Origin: Verrucomicrobiota bacterium
GTDB lineage: Bacteria > Verrucomicrobiota > Verrucomicrobiia > Opitutales > Puniceicoccaceae
DNA: 64,000 bases
Assembly (NCBI GenBank): GCA_038744685.1
Contig: JBCDMB010000014.1
Coordinates: forward strand, 1-64,000
Direction of reading: 5' to 3'
The notes under the pieces: model-generated
Database searches by the model: none
Seen by the model: the letters and a program-made list of their open reading frames with translations, nothing else
What the model was told of the DNA's origin: nothing
Program-made: the position numbers and the translations under genes
Shown here: piece after piece, positions 30,786 to 39,236 of the stretch
Layout of the letters: the number at the start of each line of letters is the position of its first letter
How positions within the stretch are numbered: position 1 is the first letter of the stretch

Positions 30786-32030
30786 TTAAGCCGAAAGTTG
30801 AAGGTTACCCTCCTGAATCAGAATCTCTCGAAAATTGTAGGCTGAGAAATGCTCAGAGGCGGAGTGTATCATTTCCTGAGCGCGTTCTGCTAGTTTAGGA
30901 TACTGTTTGATCGCCTGCTCAATGGCTGCTGCCAAGTGCTTACCTTCCCGATCAAGCTTGCAAGGAAGCGCCGCACCGTAACGCTCTGTTTGTTCCCAGA
31001 GTGTGGTACTCTCGGTTGTGATCACCGGGATCCCATAGAGCATGGCCTCAATCACGACTCTCGAAACGCGGAGCTGGTAGGCATCGCGGTAGGGCAGCAG
31101 CATAATATCGGTCTTAGCGAGTTGCTCATGATACCCGTTCCCTCTGAAGAGCTCGGTGATGTAATTGAACTTAGCGTGCTTTTCCAGATAGGGGCTCTTG
31201 CTTTGCAATTGGCCCTGCTCGTTCTTAAAGTCATCCAACCACTGCAGATGAAACTCCACCGGAAGATCTGGTTGCGACTTGAGAATCTTCTTCGCGGCCA
31301 TTTGAATCAGCTCGCTGCCTTTTTCGAATCTCGCTGCGCCAAAGGCACCTAGAACTAGCGTTTCTTGTTCTTTGTTCTTTGTATTTTGTATTTCCTTTAC
31401 AGGGGGTGTTTGTTTGAGCCGAACCGGGTGTGGGAAATAGGTAAATGGAACTCCGGTGGCCTTGGTCAGGGCATCGACCATTGCATAGGTCTCGGCTCCG
31501 AGAACAAGTTGGCCCGATTGGACATATTTACGAAGACGCCGGATCAACCAGTAGAAGATTCTAGCTGTTGGATCTCTATTTAATCTTGAGGCACCATCTA
31601 AATCGATGAAGATCGGGGTATTCGGAAAGAAGAGCAGAACCTTTGCTGAATTGTTCGTAAGTGGACCAGCTAAGAGTTTCCACCATCCCCAGAGATGGTG
31701 AACCAAGACGGTGGGGACAAACAGAACGTCGGGGGTCGAATCGGCTTCGTCCAAAAGCCGATAAACGGATTTGTAAGTCGCATTACCATGAGTGAAAACA
31801 CGTAGCAGACGTTTCCACTTGGGGGAGGCGTCTCCCATCTGCGCCCAGATCGACGGAGGCAGCTTTGGTTTAGTTGAAAAACGTGCTTGTATTTCGGGCG
31901 TCGCATCACCCGCACAGAAAATTTCGAAGCAGTCATCACATTTGCTTAGCCCATCTCGAAAGGTCTCGATGTATTCACACCAGTGACCTTTCGAATCACG
32001 GAGTGCGTCTTCTAGAATCCACCAATGCAC
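30786..32030 (-). CDS. Glycosyltransferase family 4-type
   Basis: 414 residues, GT-B. The N-terminal half begins MHWWILEDALRDSKGHWCEY, as in Verrucomicrobiota/Planctomycete exopolysaccharide GTs. Donor half: LVLGAFGAARFEKGSELIQM (about 228-247), LAKTDIMLLPYRDAYQLRVS, VVIEAMLYGIPVITTE. Residues about 213-226 (IQNTKNKEQETL) are encoded by a perfect-looking 7-base tandem repeat (31357-31392), apparently filling the interdomain linker. Sugar and acceptor unknown. Confidence 0.85.
   Translation of the reverse strand: MHWWILEDALRDSKGHWCEYIETFRDGLSKCDDCFEIFCAGDATPEIQARFSTKPKLPPSIWAQMGDASPKWKRLLRVFTHGNATYKSVYRLLDEADSTPDVLFVPTVLVHHLWGWWKLLAGPLTNNSAKVLLFFPNTPIFIDLDGASRLNRDPTARIFYWLIRRLRKYVQSGQLVLGAETYAMVDALTKATGVPFTYFPHPVRLKQTPPVKEIQNTKNKEQETLVLGAFGAARFEKGSELIQMAAKKILKSQPDLPVEFHLQWLDDFKNEQGQLQSKSPYLEKHAKFNYITELFRGNGYHEQLAKTDIMLLPYRDAYQLRVSRVVIEAMLYGIPVITTESTTLWEQTERYGAALPCKLDREGKHLAAAIEQAIKQYPKLAERAQEMIHSASEHFSAYNFREILIQEGNLQLSA
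31357..31392 (-). repeat. Short heptamer repeat inside a glycosyltransferase gene
   Basis: On the minus strand AATACAA, AATACAA, AGAACAA, AGAACAA, then GAAAC: four to five units of period seven, in frame and in the domain linker. Related in period, but not in sequence, to the ARAGYKG arrays. Confidence 0.7.
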
Positions 32031-32047
32031 TTTGCAACAAAACGATT

Positions 32048-32812
32048 CTATCCCTCGTCCAACCGAACAAAAATCTTCGAGATTCTTGCCTGAGCGAAGA
32101 GACAGTACCTGCTATCGAGAAGGAATTTGCTGGTTTTGCTACGGGTTGAGCGGTCAAAGTCATCAACAACAATACATTTTGGCCTAATCTGGTCGAAGGG
32201 AAAAGCGCTTAAGATCTCAAAGTCTAAACCTTCGCAATCGATATTGAGTAAATCAAGATGGTTCCACATTTGTTGAAAGCGCTTTGTAAGCTGACCAATT
32301 GGCAAAAGAGCTACTTTTCTATTCACGGCTGTGCGATCAGTGCTCTTTTCGGAAGAGATATAATTCCGCTCCGGAGCCATCGGATGGTTAATGTAGTTCA
32401 GTAGTTTTGATTCTTCAAGACTTGCTGTAACACCAGCAGAGACGAACTGATCGCTTGGACGATATCGTTTCCACAGTTTCTCGAGATCGGGATTGGGTTC
32501 GATAGCCAGACCACGCCATCCTTTCCTGTAGAATAGGTAGGTATTTGACTTAGCAATGGGGTGGAATGCTCCGATATCGATATAATTCCCCGAACGCTTA
32601 TAGAGCCCAAAGAAGTCCTGAACTAATAGGTCTTCACCGAACTGACTATAGGAATAGCAACAATGCTTAAGTCCTTCAAAACATCGAGGCGCACCCCTTG
32701 TTGCAAAATATTTGAGAATCTTTCGAACCGTTATAAACATCAGTGGATGACCGAATAGACGATAATCTTGGGTAGGAAAAAGGCTTATCTTCGATGAGCT
32801 ACCATCTATCAT
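32048..32812 (-). CDS. FkbM-family SAM-dependent methyltransferase
   Basis: 254 residues. SAM-binding motif SGNYIDIGAFHPIAKSNTYL (about 73-92), GWRGLAIEPNPDLEKLWKRY with the acidic ribose-binding Glu, and the downstream LLNIDCEGLDFEILSAFPFD (about 188-207). FkbM members O-methylate sugars or small hydroxyl groups. The first 25 residues may be non-native: a second start (MFITVRKILKYF) at residue 25 fits better. It lies between glycosyltransferases and probably methylates the polysaccharide's sugar precursors or the chain end. Confidence 0.87.
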   Translation of the reverse strand: MIDGSSSKISLFPTQDYRLFGHPLMFITVRKILKYFATRGAPRCFEGLKHCCYSYSQFGEDLLVQDFFGLYKRSGNYIDIGAFHPIAKSNTYLFYRKGWRGLAIEPNPDLEKLWKRYRPSDQFVSAGVTASLEESKLLNYINHPMAPERNYISSEKSTDRTAVNRKVALLPIGQLTKRFQQMWNHLDLLNIDCEGLDFEILSAFPFDQIRPKCIVVDDFDRSTRSKTSKFLLDSRYCLFAQARISKIFVRLDEG

Positions 32813-32832
32813 CAGAAGATTAGGAACTCGTG

Positions 32833-34008
32833 CTAAATGGCTTCTTTTACAGCAGTCAAGAAGGCCTCTGCACTTCTCTCCGAAGAATAATACTCAATTG
32901 CCTTTTTCCTTCCGTTCTTTCCAAGTCTCTGACGTTCTTCAAGGCTCTCTAACAGTGAGATCATTTTTTCTGTGAATTCTTCAGCATTGTCGTAAAGTAA
33001 ACCAGTGAGATTATTCTCAACGATCTCAGGAGTGGCTCCTGAGTTACGACCGATCACTGGTATTCCCCATGACATATACTCAGCCGTCACTCTGCCGAAT
33101 CCTTCATTTTCGGAACACATCAAACCAATATCCAGCGATTTGTAGAAATTATCCATATACTCAAGGTGCCCGAGAAAATCGACCTGATCTTTTACTCCGA
33201 GATTCTTTGCTAGAGCTTCAAGTTCTGAGGTGTCTCCTTTTCCAGCCACGAGTAACTTCATCCTTAGGTTTGGTAAGCTCTGCTTGGATGCTGCGAATGC
33301 CTTTACCGCTACTGCTTGTCCTTTTGACGGCTTGATGAGTCCTGCAATACCGATATTCAAAGAGTCGCCCCTCGTTGGCTTCGGATTGAACCGCTCCAGT
33401 ACCTCACTCTTGCACCCGATTCCGTTGTAAATTGTTATGAACTTTGAAATAGGAACAGACGGGTTCTGTTTGATGTGGTGCTTGGCAACAGCCTTGGAAA
33501 TGCAAATCGCTCGCCTGGATTGATTGAGTTCTTTGCTCCTTCGTTTCATTCCAAAATCGGGCGAAAAGTCCCAGTCTAGGTCTCCATATTCTCTGATGTG
33601 CCAAACGTGGGGAATGTGATGGCGAGCGGCGATCAATGAGCCATAGGAGACGGCGGCAGTGTTCGATACAATGCAGTCTGGTTTGAATTCTCTTAGAACT
33701 GACTGCGTTTCTCGCAGTGCAAGCTTGTTGATACGTTTCTTCTTAACTGTTCGGAGAGCATTGGCTGAGGAGGAGAACCACCTTCGTGGGTGGTAGAGCG
33801 GTTTTTCGCTAGGCCAGCAGACCCCAGACGAAAAGAATATTTGCTTTCCTCTGATCTTTTCAACCTTTAGGCGCCCTTCAATTGGACCCGCATCTGGATA
33901 GAGAACAAGTGACTCTACGCCCAGATCTGAGAGACCATTGATCAGGTCGATCATCGATAGGTTTCCTCCATAAAGGCTGGAACCAAAGGTAATAAAAAGA
34001 ATTCGCAC
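32833..34008 (-). CDS. Glycosyltransferase family 4-type
   Basis: About 391 residues from GTG 34008. An ATG at 34173 would overlap the upstream gene by 164 bases and add a non-homologous 55-residue leader; GTG 34008 starts right at the first strand (RILFITFGSSLYGGNLSMID) one base after the upstream stop. Donor-domain motifs: SLNIGIAGLIKPSKGQAVAV, MKLLVAGKGDTSELEALAKN, and DIGLMCSENEGFGRVTAEYM with the E..GFGRV..E signature. Cytoplasmic GT-B enzyme of the lipid-linked oligosaccharide pathway. Confidence 0.87.
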   Translation of the reverse strand: MRILFITFGSSLYGGNLSMIDLINGLSDLGVESLVLYPDAGPIEGRLKVEKIRGKQIFFSSGVCWPSEKPLYHPRRWFSSSANALRTVKKKRINKLALRETQSVLREFKPDCIVSNTAAVSYGSLIAARHHIPHVWHIREYGDLDWDFSPDFGMKRRSKELNQSRRAICISKAVAKHHIKQNPSVPISKFITIYNGIGCKSEVLERFNPKPTRGDSLNIGIAGLIKPSKGQAVAVKAFAASKQSLPNLRMKLLVAGKGDTSELEALAKNLGVKDQVDFLGHLEYMDNFYKSLDIGLMCSENEGFGRVTAEYMSWGIPVIGRNSGATPEIVENNLTGLLYDNAEEFTEKMISLLESLEERQRLGKNGRKKAIEYYSSERSAEAFLTAVKEAI

Positions 34009-34009
34009 C

Positions 34010-35146
34010 CTATTCTTCAAGACCGAGGAGGTGGCGCAACTTGGCGCGTTCGATTCTCCATGTAAAATTCTTCTCCAACCTCTCTCGAGCTGCGCGCCCC
34101 ATTCTCTCACGTTGTTTCTGATTATTGGCAAGACTTGCGATGTGTTGAGCCATCGACTGGACGTCACCTTCATCTACAAGTTCGCCCGAAATGCCTTCTT
34201 CCACTTGTTCAATAATCCCAGCGTGGCGGGTGGAAATTACAGGCAGTGCATGTGACATCGCTTCCAGTATCGATACTGGGAACCCTTCTTTGTCTCCTGT
34301 TACAGGGTCAGTAGCGCTGTGTTGAATAAAGATGTCTGATGCCGAGAGCGTTTTACTCACGACTTCCGGGGGTTGAGGCCCGAGCAGTTCGACCTGATTC
34401 GAGAGATCAAAGACATTAACGAATTGCTTGGCTGCAGCAAAGAGCTCGCCTCCTCCAATATAATTCAGTCTCAAATTCGGCTGAATTAGAAGTGCTCGTC
34501 TAAATGATTCCAGAAGCAAAATCGGAGCCTTAATATTAGTGAACCTTCCTACAGCGGTACATTGGACTTCATTTTTAGTTCTTAGAGCGCCAGGTGATCT
34601 TTCTGGAATTTCGGTGCCGCAACTAATCACGTGAATACGTTCCTCTCTCAGGCCTAGTTCCTTTAAAGCACGTTTGCTTTCCTGATTGATGGTAATGATT
34701 CCAGCCAAATCTCTATAACGAAGATATTGCTCTTGCATAAGCGGATCTTTTAGGCATCCGGAAACATCACGTCCGTGAGCATGGATGAATAGAGAAATTC
34801 CCAGAGTATTACAGACATCAATCATATGGAGAGATTGGTCCATATACTGAGCCATCATAACGGTGACTTTATGCCTTTTCAGGAAACAACACAATGGGTC
34901 GAATCGTCTTAAGTATTTTGATTCTTTGCGCGATGCCCTAAATCGTTCCCAGAGCCAGTGCATCTTCGTGCTTGCGTTGTATTTTGGTATTGAGACGTCC
35001 CAATTTCCTGCTTGCGGCTTTCGGTTCGTCGAGAATATCGCGACAGTTTTCGGGTGTAGTTGAGTGAGGTGCCTGAAGATGAACGTCTCCGACAATACCC
35101 CCAGGCCGGGCGTATAGACAGCAAGGGTTTTTTGTGTTGTTTTCAC
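34010..35146 (-). CDS. Glycosyltransferase family 4-type
   Basis: 378 residues. N-terminal MKTTQKTLAVYTPGLGVLSE followed by TFIFRHL, the 'seTFi.rei' motif of colanic-acid-type GT4 enzymes (WcaL/AmsK-like). Donor part: VQCTAVGRFTNIKAPILLLE, LNYIGGGELFAAAKQ, DIFIQHSATDPVTGDKEGFP and VSILEAMSHALPVISTRHAG. Such enzymes add hexoses to undecaprenyl-linked units. It sits one base from the start of 32833-34008 and two bases after the gene at 35148, so it is clearly one operon. Confidence 0.88.
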   Translation of the reverse strand: MKTTQKTLAVYTPGLGVLSETFIFRHLTQLHPKTVAIFSTNRKPQAGNWDVSIPKYNASTKMHWLWERFRASRKESKYLRRFDPLCCFLKRHKVTVMMAQYMDQSLHMIDVCNTLGISLFIHAHGRDVSGCLKDPLMQEQYLRYRDLAGIITINQESKRALKELGLREERIHVISCGTEIPERSPGALRTKNEVQCTAVGRFTNIKAPILLLESFRRALLIQPNLRLNYIGGGELFAAAKQFVNVFDLSNQVELLGPQPPEVVSKTLSASDIFIQHSATDPVTGDKEGFPVSILEAMSHALPVISTRHAGIIEQVEEGISGELVDEGDVQSMAQHIASLANNQKQRERMGRAARERLEKNFTWRIERAKLRHLLGLEE

Positions 35147-35147
35147 G

Positions 35148-36341
35148 CTATTTAAGAAGGCGAGTTACGTGGCGTTTGATTTCTCCCTTTAATGTCGGGT
35201 CGAAGTACTGCGCGCGGACTGCAGGTCCCCGAATCCTTTTCCATCGCTTTTGTGTCTCTAGGTTTCTAAAAAGGTCGAGATAGTTGGATATTTGCTCTCT
35301 CTGACTGAACCTTCCTGCCTTCAGCGCTTCGTAGCTTGATGCCGAGAGGGTTTTCTTTTTCTCTTTATCATTCGACAAAGTCGCTAAAAGTTCGGCACAT
35401 CTCTTATAGTCACCAATCTCAAAAATCAGACCATTGGTATTGTGTTTGACAAGATCAGTGACCCCGCTCTTCACCCTTGAGACAACTGGTATGCAACCTC
35501 TTGCCATTGCTTCAACTAGTGCGACGGGTAAGCCCTCGAAATCCGAAGTGAGTAAGAAAACATCGTGCGTGGCAAATTCCTTGAGGACACGTTCGTTTGC
35601 TAGGGTGCCAACAAACCGCACTCTCTTACCCTTGTCGATTACTGCAATGCGCTTTTGAAGCTCTTCCTCGTCTTTGCCCTGGCCGGCAATCGTCATTTCG
35701 AAATTGGTGTCGTTTCGATACAAAGCCTGGACTATGGACGGGATGTCAAGAATCCGTTTTTGATACTGTGAGAGCCTGCCTGCATAGATTATCCGGAGCG
35801 TCTCGCTAACTTTGCGACTTGGTGGTTTGGACGGACAAGGAACGGAGTTTGGGATCGAAACAATTTTGTCCGCCAGTTTTGGGAAATAACTCCTCGCATT
35901 CTTGGCGATCAGGGGGCTTACGCAGACGATGGCATTCCAGTAATCTCCCATCCGTTCGATATGCTCATAATGATAATCCTCGTCGGCATGAGCGACACCC
36001 ACTATCTTAATCGAGTCCGACAGCATCGGAGATGCACATGAAAATGCCCGATCCTGATTCGGGAGGTAAATGCAGGATCCCTTCTCGCTCAGATAGTTGT
36101 CCAAGCGCTTCCAACGGCGTTTCCATGTTGAGAGGTTTGATTTGGGCAGTTCGTTAAAGGGGATGCTATTTGGCCGATCAAGCGGAGCTTGTTCAACAGC
36201 CAATGGATCATTGGTTAAGAGGAGCTCAGCACTGCGCCCTGCTTGAATGAACCCATCGACAAGGTTTTGAGCGTAGGTGTTCACGCCGCCCAGATACCAT
36301 TTGTTGGTTCCGACTACAATATGAGGGGAAGCGGTCCTCAT
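35148..36341 (-). CDS. Glycosyltransferase family 4-type
   Basis: 397 residues. N-terminal VVGTNKWYLGGVNTYAQNLV (Gly-rich acceptor loop). Donor half: LRIIYAGRLSQYQKRILDIP (about 195-214), FEMTIAGQGKDEEELQKRIA, and DVFLLTSDFEGLPVALVEAM (E..G.P.AL.E). The C-terminal about 40 residues are basic (RWKRIRGPAVRAQYFD), possibly membrane-associating. It overlaps the sulfotransferase gene upstream by four bases, so sugar transfer and sulfation are probably co-expressed. Confidence 0.88.
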   Translation of the reverse strand: MRTASPHIVVGTNKWYLGGVNTYAQNLVDGFIQAGRSAELLLTNDPLAVEQAPLDRPNSIPFNELPKSNLSTWKRRWKRLDNYLSEKGSCIYLPNQDRAFSCASPMLSDSIKIVGVAHADEDYHYEHIERMGDYWNAIVCVSPLIAKNARSYFPKLADKIVSIPNSVPCPSKPPSRKVSETLRIIYAGRLSQYQKRILDIPSIVQALYRNDTNFEMTIAGQGKDEEELQKRIAVIDKGKRVRFVGTLANERVLKEFATHDVFLLTSDFEGLPVALVEAMARGCIPVVSRVKSGVTDLVKHNTNGLIFEIGDYKRCAELLATLSNDKEKKKTLSASSYEALKAGRFSQREQISNYLDLFRNLETQKRWKRIRGPAVRAQYFDPTLKGEIKRHVTRLLK

Positions 36342-37192
36342 TGCGAATCGTCCGTATCATTCCAATCGAAACGCTCTCCGATTAGATTGAAGAGCAATTC
36401 GTTTTTTTCGAAATAGAATCTCTTCAGCCAGTGAATTGATTCACTGTCTAGTCTTCTCCTATTTGAAGGGAAATATCGATTGAGACGGTAGGCGATACGT
36501 TGTCGGTTTGGGAACAGGCACGTGGCAATCATTCCAGGCAAACTGTGAACGACTCCGTTTTCAGGCTTGTCGAGATCTACAAACCCATCGTAACTCGAAA
36601 TCTTGAGAAAGCTGCATAAGCGATCCAAAGCCTTTTCCGGAGCCTCGACGATGTCTCGCTGAAACTCGAATACAATGAATTGCTCTCTAGGAAAGACCCT
36701 AAAGTAAGCGGATAACTGACTGAAATAGTCTCCCTTCTCCAATAGTCCAAATTCGCGGGAACGATTACTGTGACTCCCATGTATGATCGATTTGTTTGAA
36801 ACCCATGGCCAGAAGTAACCATAACTTAGAAAGTGATTAATGGCGGATTCCACGCGTTCCACCGGATCTCGAAGGACCACGACAAATTTTGCATCGCTTC
36901 TAAAGGTTCGGATTAATTCGTGGACTCTGGGTTCGTGGGCGTGGACGTCGTCGCCACCTAGTCCACCGCCGGCCCATAGATACTCTGGGGTTTTCTCAGC
37001 GATGATTTTCGCGTCTCCTGTTTGGTTGAAGTGGGTTTCATACCATTCAAAACCTTTCGTATAATTATAAGGTTTATCGAAAAAGTGAATCTCGTGAGGA
37101 GCCACAAAAACCTCAGGGTGCTGGTTCAATCGAGAAGCTAACCAAGTGGAACCGCATTTTTGACCACCTAATATGAAACAGTTTGCAGTCAT
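36338..37192 (-). CDS. PAPS-dependent sulfotransferase
   Basis: 284 residues. 5'-phosphosulfate loop ILGGQKCGSTWLASRLNQHP (about 7-26) and 3'-phosphate site KFVVVLRDPVERVESAINHF (about 103-122), in the spacing of heparan/NodH-type sulfotransferases; catalytic Lys in GGQKCGST. It adds sulfate from PAPS to a sugar hydroxyl in the cytoplasm. First of three sulfotransferase genes in the locus. Coupled by ATGA overlaps to genes on both sides (35148-36341 and 37189-38211). I infer a sulfated polysaccharide or glycolipid product. Confidence 0.9.
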   Translation of the reverse strand: MTANCFILGGQKCGSTWLASRLNQHPEVFVAPHEIHFFDKPYNYTKGFEWYETHFNQTGDAKIIAEKTPEYLWAGGGLGGDDVHAHEPRVHELIRTFRSDAKFVVVLRDPVERVESAINHFLSYGYFWPWVSNKSIIHGSHSNRSREFGLLEKGDYFSQLSAYFRVFPREQFIVFEFQRDIVEAPEKALDRLCSFLKISSYDGFVDLDKPENGVVHSLPGMIATCLFPNRQRIAYRLNRYFPSNRRRLDSESIHWLKRFYFEKNELLFNLIGERFDWNDTDDSQ

Positions 37193-38211
37193 CCTGCTTG
37201 AGATTTGACCAACTCAAAGCCTTTCTCGTCCCAAGTCTTTGGTAAAGTCTCGAAGAGATACTTGGTTTTACTATCGTTTATGACATAATCGTAAGAAGCT
37301 CGAATCCGTTGGTCATAGCTGTGATCGATCATCTCTTCCCAACCCAGTGATTTAAAAAAATCGAGGGCATTTAAATTGAGCCGTAAGCGCTGTATCCAGA
37401 ATTCGGGGGGGTGCAAGTTGCCGGAATCTCTACGGAAATATTCTGGACGCATGTGGCCTGCTCCTCCGATGTGGCAAGCCATATCCTCCGCAAATATATT
37501 TTTTAGCTTAAATCCTAATGCTTGAGCTTTCAGCGCGTGGAGCACTCCGCTGTCCAGGTAGAAATGATCGTTGAAGCGCATTCTGGGGAATTCGCTCTTT
37601 AGGCGTATGATCGCTTTCGGGTCGTCAAGTGTTTGGTTTTGAAATTGTATTGAGCAATGTATGCGCGGGTTGACTGCATATAGTTCGGTCAGGTTTGAGC
37701 GAAGTGTTTGCCCATTGAGAGTCGCGGAGCTATCTATCGTTCTAAGCCCTCTGGTGAGGCAATAGATTTCAGCACCCGACTCACTTTCAATATAGTGGAA
37801 CCAATTTGAGTCTGTGAGGAAGCAGTCCGCGTCGACGAAGCACACGAACTCATCGGACGAGAATTCTCGAAGAACGTTGTTCACCGCCAACTGGTGAATT
37901 GGCCCGTAGTAAGCAACACCTTGTCGTGCGAAGACCCATTTTCTCCTGAGGCCAGGTTCGAATCGATTGAGTAGGCCCGTCGTGACAATTATGCGATTAT
38001 CTTGTGATAACCAATCGTTCCATTTGATTAGTGAACGATCATCACCGCTGTTATTGCCATAATCGCCAACCGCATCCAGATGGATGTAAACTCGAGGATG
38101 GGTATTATCGATCTTTGCACTGTGGTATTTAATTTGCCTTGCTGCTAGACGTGCATAGGGGACGATAGTTGTCCCATAGCAAAGGATATGATATGATACA
38201 CTAACAGGCAT
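37189..38211 (-). CDS. Putative glycosyltransferase, GT-A-like, family not assigned
   Basis: 340 residues. Only the metal-binding motif is clear: SSDEFVCFVDADCFLTDSNW (about 119-138, D-A-D), preceded by a long N-terminal strand region (PRVYIHLDAVGD) and followed by the SGVLHALKAQALGFKLKN and AEDMACHIGGAGHM segments, which could carry the catalytic acid and a His metal ligand. The arrangement resembles GT2/GT-A enzymes that handle long-range donor sites. No membrane segment. Both neighbours are coupled by short overlaps or gaps. It could alternatively belong to another GT-A family. Confidence 0.65.
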   Translation of the reverse strand: MPVSVSYHILCYGTTIVPYARLAARQIKYHSAKIDNTHPRVYIHLDAVGDYGNNSGDDRSLIKWNDWLSQDNRIIVTTGLLNRFEPGLRRKWVFARQGVAYYGPIHQLAVNNVLREFSSDEFVCFVDADCFLTDSNWFHYIESESGAEIYCLTRGLRTIDSSATLNGQTLRSNLTELYAVNPRIHCSIQFQNQTLDDPKAIIRLKSEFPRMRFNDHFYLDSGVLHALKAQALGFKLKNIFAEDMACHIGGAGHMRPEYFRRDSGNLHPPEFWIQRLRLNLNALDFFKSLGWEEMIDHSYDQRIRASYDYVINDSKTKYLFETLPKTWDEKGFELVKSQAG

Positions 38212-38243
38212 GACTGGGAGCGTGAACTAAACGAACCGTTAGC

Positions 38244-39233
38244 TTAAAAGTTCTTTAGAAGAGTCTTGATCTTTAGTTTGTAACGTAAGAAAACCTTGGT
38301 CATCTTGTTTCCTCCGATGTGGATAAAAAACTTAAAGATCGGCATTGAAGATTGGCCGCTGAGTGCTGACAGCGCAGCCCAGAGTTCTTTTTTTTCGCCT
38401 TTAGAAAAGAGTGGCCAAGGTGTGTATGCGGCTTGGTTTCTTGCCATCTTTGAACGCGCGGATCTGAGTTTAGCCTCTGGTAGATTGTGCCTCTTGAATC
38501 CAGATGGAAGTGAGTGCGTGAAAACATGGGTAAGCCCTTCTATTTCACTTAACTTGCGGCGTGCTCGATTATTGCCACTGTTGGGCCATTGGCGATAGAG
38601 GGCGAGCCTCTTCGGTATGTACGCATTTCCCCATCCTTGGTTCGCAATGCGAACCGTCAAATCGTAGTCTTCTGCGAAAGACAACGAAATGTCTGAATAG
38701 TTGACCTGTTCAAGGGCAGTCCTCCGAAACATAAGTATGTTTGCCGAGACACGATAACCTGATAATGCCCTCATCAGCGCTTCCTCGGGAGAATAGTATA
38801 CTTTACGTCGATTCAGGATTCTCTTTGAACCAAGGGTATCATCTAGATTTATCGTTTGGGTTAGCACGTGAACATACCCCGCCTGAGGGTGTGCTTCCAT
38901 TACTTTGAGTGCCTCTACGGCAAATGTTGGTTCAAGAATGTCGTCCGAATCGAGTCTTAGAATGAACTCCTCCTTGGGCAGGCGTAGACAAAAGTCTACG
39001 TTTTTTCCCAGTCCCAGATTTGTTTCATGGTGGATTACTTGAAGATTCTTATATTGTTCTCTGAGTCGCTGACAAATGACCGGAGTGTCGTCGGTGCTGC
39101 AGTCATCCACAATGTAGACCTCACATCTGCATCCTTCTTGTTTGAGCGCACTCGTAGCTGCCCGCTTCAGGTACTTTCCTTGGTTGTATGCAGGGATGAC
39201 GATTGCGACTTTAGGACACCTAAAACCGTTCAT
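38244..39233 (-). CDS. Glycosyltransferase family 2
   Basis: 329 residues. Classical GT-A family 2 layout: VAIVIPAYNQGKYLKRAATS (about 9-28), EVYIVDDCSTDDTPVICQRL with the first Asp pair, LGLGKNVDFCLRLPKEEF and ILRLDSDDILEPTFAVEALK (DxD), and then FAEDYDLTVRIANQGWGNAY with the ED..l..R catalytic-base region. Predicted to transfer a hexose or rhamnose to the lipid-linked chain. The C-terminal about 60 residues contain a short basic, possibly membrane-associated helix. Confidence 0.9.
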   Translation of the reverse strand: MNGFRCPKVAIVIPAYNQGKYLKRAATSALKQEGCRCEVYIVDDCSTDDTPVICQRLREQYKNLQVIHHETNLGLGKNVDFCLRLPKEEFILRLDSDDILEPTFAVEALKVMEAHPQAGYVHVLTQTINLDDTLGSKRILNRRKVYYSPEEALMRALSGYRVSANILMFRRTALEQVNYSDISLSFAEDYDLTVRIANQGWGNAYIPKRLALYRQWPNSGNNRARRKLSEIEGLTHVFTHSLPSGFKRHNLPEAKLRSARSKMARNQAAYTPWPLFSKGEKKELWAALSALSGQSSMPIFKFFIHIGGNKMTKVFLRYKLKIKTLLKNF

Positions 39234-39236
39234 CTT

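Noticed and set aside
34009-34173. An upstream ATG extension of the glycosyltransferase at 32833-34008
   Set aside because: It would add 55 residues with no family similarity, wholly inside the upstream gene; GTG 34008 fits the first strand.
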